Shown here in pieces: positions 49,855 to 56,022 of a stretch of 64,000 bases of DNA (position 1 is its first letter; the number at the start of each line of letters is the position of its first letter). This DNA comes from Streptomyces antnestii (GTDB taxonomy: Bacteria; Actinomycetota; Actinomycetes; Streptomycetales; Streptomycetaceae), in contig NZ_RZYA01000013.1 in assembly GCF_004005495.1 (NCBI RefSeq), forward strand, positions 124,001-188,000, given 5' to 3'. The notes under the pieces are model-generated. The model was not told the origin of the DNA. It did no database searches and saw only the letters and a list, made by a program, of their open reading frames with translations. A program made the position numbers and the translations under genes.

Positions 49855-51081
49855 ATGACGACATCGCAGGAAAAGGCGGAGGGTGCCGGGCACGCCCGGT
49901 ATACCTACCGTCTGCGCGTGTCGTCTTCGGCTGCTGCCGCCCTGGATTCGGAGTGGGCGCGGTGCCGGTGGATCTGGAACGAATGCGTCGCCCGTTCGAG
50001 GAGAGCGCACGCGGAGGGCGAGAAGTGCGGTCCGGCCCACCTCGATAAGATGCTGACCGAGGCCCGTACCTCCAACGGATGGCTGCGGGAGGGTTCTTCG
50101 GTTCCGCAGCAGCAGATCGTCCGGGACTTCGGAAAGTCCCGCGCGAAGGCGCTGAAGGACATCAAGGCCCGGCTGCCACAGCGGCAGCGTGCCGGGATGC
50201 CGAAGTACAAGAAGAAGCGCGAGTCCAGGCCGACCCTGAACTACACACGGCGCGGGTTCCGGATCAAGGACGGCCGTCTGCACCTGGCAGGCGGAATCGT
50301 GCTGGGTGTCGTGTGGTCGCGGAGGCTGCCCGCCGATCCGTCCAGCGTGCGCGTGTACCAGGACAGTCTCGGCCACTGGTACGCCAGCCTCGTCGTCCCC
50401 ACCCAGCTTCAGCCGCTGCCGTCGACCGGCCGTGTGATCGGGATCGACTGGGGCGTCAGTCAGACCGCGACCACCACCAGCGACGCTCACGACCTGGCCC
50501 ACCCACAGCACGGAAACACTGCCGGAATGAAACTCACCCGGTACCAGCGGATGATGGCGCGCCGCAAACCAGCACGCGGGCAGGCCGCATCGAAGGGCTA
50601 CCGCGAGGCGAAGCGGCAGACCGCGAAAATCCACAAGAAGGCCGCCCGGCAGCGCCAGGACACCGGACGCAAGTGGGCCAAACGCGTCGTGACCGACCAC
50701 GACGCCCTCGCCGTGGAGGACTTCCGCCCGAAGTTCCTCGCGAAGTCCACCATGGCCCGCAAAGCCGCCGACGCCGCGATCAGCGCCACCAAGCAGGCCC
50801 TCACCGAGATGGCCCGCAAACACGGACGCATCGTTCACCTTGTCCACCCCGCGCACACCACCATGGACTGCGCACAGTGCGGAGCGAGAGCCAAGCACGC
50901 ACTACCTCTTTCCGAACGTACCTACACGTGCACCGCGTGCGGAACGGTGTCCCCCAGGGACAAGAACTCCGCCCGCGTGATGCTCGTCCGGGCTGGTCTC
51001 AACCCGGCTGGTGCCGATCGTGCAAGACCTGCAGGACCGCCGGTCCGCAGGCAACGTGAGCCAGGAATCCCCTCCCATTAG
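49855..51081 (+). CDS. tnpB: TnpB-family RNA-guided nuclease
   Basis: 408 residues from the ATG at 49855 (a longer frame from 49792 is possible). OrfB N-terminal domain (YRLRVSSSAAAALDSEWARCRWIWNECVARSRRA in order), then RuvC motifs with intact residues: D198 in VIGIDWGVSQ, E288 in LAVEDF, D369 in SPRDKNSARVML. Zinc ribbon C339, C342, C359, C362 (DCAQCG...YTCTACG). Such proteins cut DNA guided by an RNA from the right end of the element; here the element has no tnpA. Likely catalytically intact. The stop codon lies in the right-end hairpin. Confidence 0.9.
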   Translation: MTTSQEKAEGAGHARYTYRLRVSSSAAAALDSEWARCRWIWNECVARSRRAHAEGEKCGPAHLDKMLTEARTSNGWLREGSSVPQQQIVRDFGKSRAKALKDIKARLPQRQRAGMPKYKKKRESRPTLNYTRRGFRIKDGRLHLAGGIVLGVVWSRRLPADPSSVRVYQDSLGHWYASLVVPTQLQPLPSTGRVIGIDWGVSQTATTTSDAHDLAHPQHGNTAGMKLTRYQRMMARRKPARGQAASKGYREAKRQTAKIHKKAARQRQDTGRKWAKRVVTDHDALAVEDFRPKFLAKSTMARKAADAAISATKQALTEMARKHGRIVHLVHPAHTTMDCAQCGARAKHALPLSERTYTCTACGTVSPRDKNSARVMLVRAGLNPAGADRARPAGPPVRRQREPGIPSH

Positions 51082-51088
51082 GGAGGGG
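51069..51088 (+). other. Right-end hairpin, probable omega-RNA scaffold end
   Basis: Perfect 8-bp stem CCCCTCCC/GGGAGGGG with loop ATTA, followed by AGGATTCAA. By analogy with TnpB systems the guide RNA would run from inside tnpB through this hairpin, with the guide read from the next bases (AGCAGGACCTCCGG, 51099 on). Confidence 0.5.
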
Positions 51089-51093
51089 AGGAT

Positions 51094-52827
51094 TCAAAGC
51101 AGGACCTCCGGTATGTCCAGATGACGGGAGCGCAGCCACTCGCCGAGCCCCTTGGCCTGCGGGTCGAAACGGTGCCGGGATGCGACGCCCTGGCCCAGGA
51201 GGCCGGTGACGGTGAAGTTGAGGGCGCGCAGGTTGGGCAGTACATGGCGTACGACGGTCAGCGGGCGGGTCTCGGGCAGCAGCTCCCGGAAGCGCTCGAC
51301 GGTCAGCTCGTGCGCGAGCCACGCCCACGCGTCGTCGCCGTCCACCCACACCCCCACGTTGGCGTCGCCGCCCTTGTCGCCGCTGCGCGCCCCGGCGACG
51401 GCCCCGAGGGGGACGCGGCGGGTGGGGCCGGGCGGCGGGGGCGCGGGCAGGGGCGGCGGCTCCACGTCCGAGAGGGCGCGGGTGGCGCCGTCGTACGTGA
51501 TCAACTGCCGTTCCCCGTACGGCAGTACGGCCACCTGCTCGACGTCGGCCCGGTCCACGTACGCCGCCTCGAACACCCCGTACGGCGCGGCCTTCCCTGG
51601 CGGGGCCGTCACGTGGAAGCCGGGATAGCTGCCGAGCGCCAGCTCGATCGCGGCGCTGCTGAGGGTGCGGCCCACCGTGTCCGCGTCGGCGTCCCGGACG
51701 ACGAGCCTCAGCAGCGCGCTCGCCGTCTCCTGCGTCTCCGCGTCCGGGCGGTCCGTGCGGGCCAGCTCCCATGTCACCTGCGCGGGCCGGGACTTGGCCC
51801 GCGCGAACGCGTCGTCCATCTGGTCCCGTACGAGCGCCGCCTTGGCCTCGATGTCGAGACCGGTGAGCACGAACACGACCTCGTTGCGGAACCCGCCGAG
51901 CCGGTTGAGGCCCGCCTTGAGGGTGGGCGGCGGCGCCTCGCCGCGTACGCCGTCCACGCGGACGCGGTCCGGCGCCTCCTGCGTGAGCCGTACGGTGTCG
52001 AGGCGCGCGGTCACGTCGGGCCCCGCGTACCGGGCGCCGCCCGTCTCGTAAAGCAGCTGCTCCGTCACCGTGCCCACGTCGACGAACCCGCCCGTGCCGG
52101 GGTGCTTGGTGATGACGCAGGAGCCGTCCTCGTGGAGCTCGGCGAGGGGGAAGCCGGGGCGGCGAAGCTCACTGGCGCGCTCCTTGAAGCGAGAGTGGTT
52201 GCCGCCCGTCGCCTGCGTGCCGCACTCCAGGAGGTGCCCGGCGACGACGGCCCCCGCGAGCCTGTCGTACGCGTCCTGCGCCCACCCGAAGTGCCAGGCC
52301 GCGGGCCCGGTGACGAGCGCGGCGTCGGTGACGCGCCCGGTGACCACGATGTCGGCGCCGGCCGCGAGGCAGGCGGTGATGCCGGCGCCGCCGAGGTAGG
52401 CGTTGGCGGTGAGCGCGCCGGGGAAACGTCCGCCCGGCGCGAGGTCGTCGCCCTCGACGTGCGCCACGCGCGCGTGGAGCCCGAGCCGGGCCGCCAACTC
52501 CCTTACTGCGTCCGCGAGTCCGGCCGGATTGAGGCCGCCCGCGTTCGCGACGATCCGCACGCCCCGGTCGAGCGCGAGGCCGAGGGTCTCCTCCAACTGG
52601 CGCAGGAACGTGCGGGCGTAGCCGCGCGCGGGGTCCTTCAGGCGGTCGCGGCCCAGGATGAGCATGGTCAGTTCGGCGAGATAGTCGCCGGTCAGGACGT
52701 CGAGGGGGCCGCCTTCGAGCATCTCGCGCAGGGCGTCGAAGCGGTCGCCGTAGAAGCCGGAGGCGTTGCCGACGCGCAGGACGTCCCCGCTCACGGCACG
52801 GCCGCCTCCGCCGGGGGTCCCGCTCAC
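51094..52827 (-). CDS. Acyclic terpene utilisation AtuA-like (DUF1446) protein
   Basis: 577 residues from the GTG at 52827, overlapping the previous stop (GTGA); a GTG at 52794 is also possible. DUF1446/AtuA family: LRVGNASGFYGDRFDALREMLEGGPLDVLTGDYLAELTM (in order), VANAGGLNPAGLADAV, GADIVVTGRVTDAALVTGPAAWHFGW, LECGTQATGGNHSRF and LGAVAGARSGDKGGDANVGVW. AtuA is needed for citronellol/geraniol catabolism in Pseudomonas, but its reaction is unclear. The TGA stop (51096-51094) lies in the ATTCAA end of the tnpB element, so the last residues probably depend on the insertion. Confidence 0.87.
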   Translation of the reverse strand: MSGTPGGGGRAVSGDVLRVGNASGFYGDRFDALREMLEGGPLDVLTGDYLAELTMLILGRDRLKDPARGYARTFLRQLEETLGLALDRGVRIVANAGGLNPAGLADAVRELAARLGLHARVAHVEGDDLAPGGRFPGALTANAYLGGAGITACLAAGADIVVTGRVTDAALVTGPAAWHFGWAQDAYDRLAGAVVAGHLLECGTQATGGNHSRFKERASELRRPGFPLAELHEDGSCVITKHPGTGGFVDVGTVTEQLLYETGGARYAGPDVTARLDTVRLTQEAPDRVRVDGVRGEAPPPTLKAGLNRLGGFRNEVVFVLTGLDIEAKAALVRDQMDDAFARAKSRPAQVTWELARTDRPDAETQETASALLRLVVRDADADTVGRTLSSAAIELALGSYPGFHVTAPPGKAAPYGVFEAAYVDRADVEQVAVLPYGERQLITYDGATRALSDVEPPPLPAPPPPGPTRRVPLGAVAGARSGDKGGDANVGVWVDGDDAWAWLAHELTVERFRELLPETRPLTVVRHVLPNLRALNFTVTGLLGQGVASRHRFDPQAKGLGEWLRSRHLDIPEVLL

Positions 52828-53618
52828 GCCGCCGACCCTTTCGCCGCGCGTCCCGCTCCTGGCGGGCCCGCGAAGGCCTGGGCGATGTCCAGCCAGTGGT
52901 CGGCGTCCACGCCTTCCGCGTGTACGTCGAGGTCGTCGCGGTGCGCGCGCTGCGTCACGAGGAGGCAGAAGTCGAGCGCGGTCCCGGTCACCCGCTGGGC
53001 GGCACCCTCGGGCCCGTAGGTCCACAGGTCGCCGGAGGGGGCGGTGAGTTCGACGCGGAACTCGTCCGCGGGCGGGGTGAGGCCGCGTGCGGCGAAGGCG
53101 AAGTCGCGGGCCCGGACACCGATCCTGGCCACGTGCCGCAGCCGGTCGGTGGGTTTGCGTACGACGCCCAGCGCGTCCGCCACGTCCTGCCCATGGGCCC
53201 AGGTCTCCATGAGCCGGCCCGTCGCCATGGAGGCGGCCGACATGGGTGGCCCGTACCAGGGGAAGCGCGTTCCGGCGGGGGCGGCGGCCAGGGCGCGGAG
53301 GAGTTCCTCGCGGCCCGCGCGCCAGCGGGCGAGCAGCTCGGCGGGCGGCAGCGCGGCGCCCGCCTCCGCTCCCTCGTCGACGAAGGCGTCGGGCGCGGCG
53401 ACGGCGTCCCGCACGAGGGCGGCGAACGCGTCGGCGTCCGTCACGGCGAGCAGGGCGGAGTGGTCGGTCCACGCCAGATGCGCGATCTGGTGGGCGACGC
53501 TCCAGCGGGGCGCGGGCGTCGCGAGAGCCCAGCGGTCCTCGCTCAGCTCACTGACGATCCGGTCGAGTTCGGCGCTCTCACTGCGCAGATCCTCGAGCAC
53601 GGCCAACGGGTCGGACAC
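52824..53618 (-). CDS. TIGR03084-type mycothiol-isomerase-fold protein
   Basis: 264 residues from the GTG at 53618, with GGAGGGGAG eight bases upstream; the longer frame to 53684 would cross the operator and leader hairpin. Starts DPLAVLEDLRSESAELDRIVSEL; metal-binding His candidates lie in SVAHQIAHLAWTDHSALL (about residues 42-59) and METWAHGQDVADAL, matching the DinB/maleylpyruvate isomerase N-terminal fold, probably mycothiol-linked. Function unknown; first gene of the leftward operon containing AtuA-like and the carboxylase. Confidence 0.82.
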   Translation of the reverse strand: MSDPLAVLEDLRSESAELDRIVSELSEDRWALATPAPRWSVAHQIAHLAWTDHSALLAVTDADAFAALVRDAVAAPDAFVDEGAEAGAALPPAELLARWRAGREELLRALAAAPAGTRFPWYGPPMSAASMATGRLMETWAHGQDVADALGVVRKPTDRLRHVARIGVRARDFAFAARGLTPPADEFRVELTAPSGDLWTYGPEGAAQRVTGTALDFCLLVTQRAHRDDLDVHAEGVDADHWLDIAQAFAGPPGAGRAAKGSAA

Positions 53619-53629
53619 GATGCGCTCCC

Positions 53630-53657
53630 CTCCGGGGCACGACGGCGTGCCCCGGAG
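53630..53657 (-). promoter_or_regulatory. Leader hairpin overlapping ribosome site of operon
   Basis: CTCCGGGGCACG-ACGG-CGTGCCCCGGAG, a perfect 12-bp stem. Read leftward, its 3' arm ends in CGGAG, which is part of the GGAGGGGAG ribosome site of the first gene, so the stem could limit translation starts. Confidence 0.6.
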
Positions 53658-53681
53658 CATGGCAGCGCCCGGAGAAACAAT

Positions 53682-53693
53682 CAAGCGTGCTTG
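53682..53693. promoter_or_regulatory. TetR-type operator CAAGC-GT-GCTTG
   Basis: Perfect 5-bp arms with a 2-bp spacer, and partly symmetric flanks AAT...TAT, about 64 bases upstream of the first operon start. Differs from the CTGAC-N5-GTCAG family, so it is likely the site for the local TetR regulator at 43631. Confidence 0.6.
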
Positions 53694-53726
53694 TATGAAA
53701 ATTGGCCAAGACGTAGGGCAAGACGA

Positions 53727-53756
53727 AGGGCCCTGCGCGAGTCCGCACAGGGCCCT
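53727..53756. terminator. Terminator between EamA and TIGR03084 genes
   Basis: AGGGCCCTG/CAGGGCCCT, 9-bp stem with 12-base loop, downstream of the leftward EamA gene. Confidence 0.6.
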
Positions 53757-53783
53757 ATGTCACCGGGGCCGGGGGAGGCAGGC

Positions 53784-54827
53784 CTACGCCTCGGCCTCCA
53801 CCTCCGTCGCCTCCGCCTTCGGCTTCGCCTCCGTCACCTTCGCCCGCCCCCGCCCCACCTGCGTACGCACCGCGCCGATGCTGGCCGCGATGACCAGGGC
53901 GATCGCGAGGGCGCCGACGGCGGACAGAGCCTGGTTCAGGATCAGGAACCCGGCGAGCGCGGCGATGGCCGGTTCCAGACTCATCATCACGGCGAACGTG
54001 GACGCGGGCAGGCGGCGCAGGGCGAGGAGTTCGAGGGTGTACGGCAGGACGGACGACAGGACGGCGACGGCCGCCCCGAGGCCGATCGTCGACGGCACGA
54101 CGAGCCGGGACCCGGACGCCGCGATGCCGAGCGGCAGGCAGAGCACGGCCGCGACCGCCATCGCGAGGGCGAGACCGTCCGCCTGCGGGAAACGGCGCCC
54201 CGTACGGGCGCTGAAGACGATGTACGCCGCCCACATGCCGCCCGCCGCGACGGCGAAGGCCGCGCCGACCAGGTCGAGGTCGCCGAACCCGCCCCCGCCG
54301 AGCAGGAACACGCCACAGAGCGCGAGGCCCGCCCAGACCGCGTTGACCAGGCGCCGGGAGGCGAGGACCGACAGGGCGAGCGGGCCGAGGACCTCAAGGG
54401 TCACGGCCGGGCCCAGGGGGATCCGCGACGCCGCCTGGTAGAAGAGCATGTTCATGCCGCCCATGGCGACGCCGAAGGTGATGACGGTGCCCCAGTCCGC
54501 GCGCGAGTGGCCGCGCAGCTTGGGCCGGCATACGACGAGCATCACGAGGGCGGCGACCACCAGGCGCAGGGTGACCACGCCGACCGCGCCCGCGCGCGGC
54601 ATCAGGCTCACCGCGACGGCCGCGCCGAACTGCACCGACACACAGCCGCCGAGCACGAGCCCGACCGGGCCGAGGGCGCCCCAGCGGGAGCCCTTCACCG
54701 CCGCGCCCTCGGGGGCGGGGGTCACGCCCGCCACCTCCGGCTGCGCCACCGCGGCCTCCGACTGCACCAGTACGGCGGCCGCCGCGTCGGCGCCGGCCGC
54801 CGCGCGGTCGGTACGTGAGACGTTCAC
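53784..54827 (-). CDS. EamA/RhaT-family membrane transporter
   Basis: 347 residues from the GTG at 54827 (GGAAGG seven or eight bases upstream). After an Ala-rich N-terminus, about ten hydrophobic segments follow in two EamA repeats (for example LGPVGLVLGGCVSVQFGAAVAVSLM; GVVTLRLVVAALVMLVVC; VGALAIALVIAASIGAV). The C-terminal tail is Lys/Glu/Ala-rich. The second repeat contains LLALRRLPASTFAVMMSLEPAIAALAG, typical of EamA/DMT exporters (RhtA-like). Probably exports an amino acid or small metabolite. Divergent from the LysR gene. Confidence 0.87.
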   Translation of the reverse strand: MNVSRTDRAAAGADAAAAVLVQSEAAVAQPEVAGVTPAPEGAAVKGSRWGALGPVGLVLGGCVSVQFGAAVAVSLMPRAGAVGVVTLRLVVAALVMLVVCRPKLRGHSRADWGTVITFGVAMGGMNMLFYQAASRIPLGPAVTLEVLGPLALSVLASRRLVNAVWAGLALCGVFLLGGGGFGDLDLVGAAFAVAAGGMWAAYIVFSARTGRRFPQADGLALAMAVAAVLCLPLGIAASGSRLVVPSTIGLGAAVAVLSSVLPYTLELLALRRLPASTFAVMMSLEPAIAALAGFLILNQALSAVGALAIALVIAASIGAVRTQVGRGRAKVTEAKPKAEATEVEAEA

Positions 54828-55098
54828 GCCTTGTGCCTTCCCTTTCCCCACCGCCACCCACAGTTCATCAGGGTGGACTCCACCGTCCAAGGTAGTACAC
54901 CGCGTCATGATCGTGGACCCGTTATACGGCTGACGTGCCGCTGACGTGCCACCACCATGCCGACCGTCGTGCCACTGCCCTGCCGGCCCTCGTACGCGGT
55001 TGACGTACGCGGTCGGCCGGCAAAGGCCCACCTGCCAAGCTAAGTCGCCGCGCGCGGTCCGTGAAATGCCGACTGCGCTCCCGTTATGCTCCGCAGGC

Positions 55099-56022
55099 AT
55101 GAGCGGTCCGCATGCCCTCCACTCGCTGGAACTGCGCCATCTGCGCTGCTTCCTCGCCATCGCCGAGGAGGGCAACGTCACACGCGCCGCCGCCCGCCTC
55201 CGCCTCACCCAGCCCGCCGTCTCCCGCACCCTCGCCGCCCTGGAGGACGCGCTCGGCGTACGGCTCGTCGACCGCTCCACCCACCACCTCGCGCTGACCC
55301 CCGAGGGCCGGGCGTTCCAGGAGAGCGCGACGGCAGCCGTCGCCGCGTTCGAGGACGCCCTCGACTCGGTACGCACGGTGCGGCGCCCGCTGCGCGTCGG
55401 GCACGCCTGGTCGGCGGCGGGCCCGTACACGACACCCCTGCTGCGGCGCTGGCGCGAGCGGCACCCCGACGTACCGCTCGAACTCCTGCGCATCGACGAC
55501 CGCACCGCCGGGCTGACCCGCGGCGCCGTGGACGTCGCGCTCCTGCGCGGACCCGTGGACGCGCCCGGCCTGGTCACCGAACTCCTCTACACGGAGAGCC
55601 GGGTCGCCGCCGTGCCCTCCGACAGCCCTCTGTCCGCGCGCGCCGAGCTGGCCCTCGCCGACCTCTCCGCGCACACCATCGCCCTGAACCCCGTCTCCGG
55701 CAGCACCGCCCTCGACCTCTGGCCGCCCGCCGACCGGCCCACCGCGACGATCATCGTGGCCAACACGGACGACTGGCTCGCGGCCATCGCGGGCGACCGC
55801 GCGGTGGGCGTCACGACGACCGCCACCCCCGGCATGCACCCGCACCCGGGCGTCGTCTACGTCCCCCTGACGGACGCCCCCGACCTGCCCGTGGTCCTCG
55901 CCTGGCGCGACGGCCCGCGCCACCCGGCGGTACGGGACCTGGTGACGCTGGCCCACGAGGTCGTACCCCCCGACGCCACCCGGCCTACGGGACCCACGAA
56001 ACCCACGCGCCCTAGGGGGTGA
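55099..56022 (+). CDS. LysR-family transcriptional regulator
   Basis: 307 residues from the ATG at 55099. HTH: LELRHLRCFLAIAEEGNVTRAAARLRLTQPAVSRTLAALEDALGVRLVDRS (in order). Substrate-binding domain (about residues 95-290) with VGHAWSAAGPYTTPLLRRW and a normal effector fold. Divergent from the EamA transporter, so it may regulate it (LysR genes often control divergent neighbours). Its last 11 bases overlap the end of the convergent oxidoreductase gene. The tail is Thr/Pro-rich. Confidence 0.92.
   Translation: MSGPHALHSLELRHLRCFLAIAEEGNVTRAAARLRLTQPAVSRTLAALEDALGVRLVDRSTHHLALTPEGRAFQESATAAVAAFEDALDSVRTVRRPLRVGHAWSAAGPYTTPLLRRWRERHPDVPLELLRIDDRTAGLTRGAVDVALLRGPVDAPGLVTELLYTESRVAAVPSDSPLSARAELALADLSAHTIALNPVSGSTALDLWPPADRPTATIIVANTDDWLAAIAGDRAVGVTTTATPGMHPHPGVVYVPLTDAPDLPVVLAWRDGPRHPAVRDLVTLAHEVVPPDATRPTGPTKPTRPRG

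Larger units (their letters stand above)
49691..51098 (+). mobile_element. IS200/IS605-family element carrying only tnpB
   Basis: No tnpA transposase is present. The left end has an imperfect hairpin CCCGACC-TCCA-GGCCGGG (49695-49712) followed by a 6-bp stem TCCTGC-GGG-GCAGGA (49725-49739); the right end has CCCCTCCC-ATTA-GGGAGGGG (51069-51088) followed by AGGATTCAA, as in many Streptomyces IS605-type right ends. Exact ends are not determined. It sits between two genes of the leftward carboxylase operon, opposite to their direction, with no target duplication visible, as expected for this family. Confidence 0.8.

Noticed and set aside
52827..53472. Upstream extension of the AtuA-like protein to 792 residues
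   Set aside because: The added part is Arg-rich and covers the TIGR03084 gene; the GTGA overlap gives a natural start.
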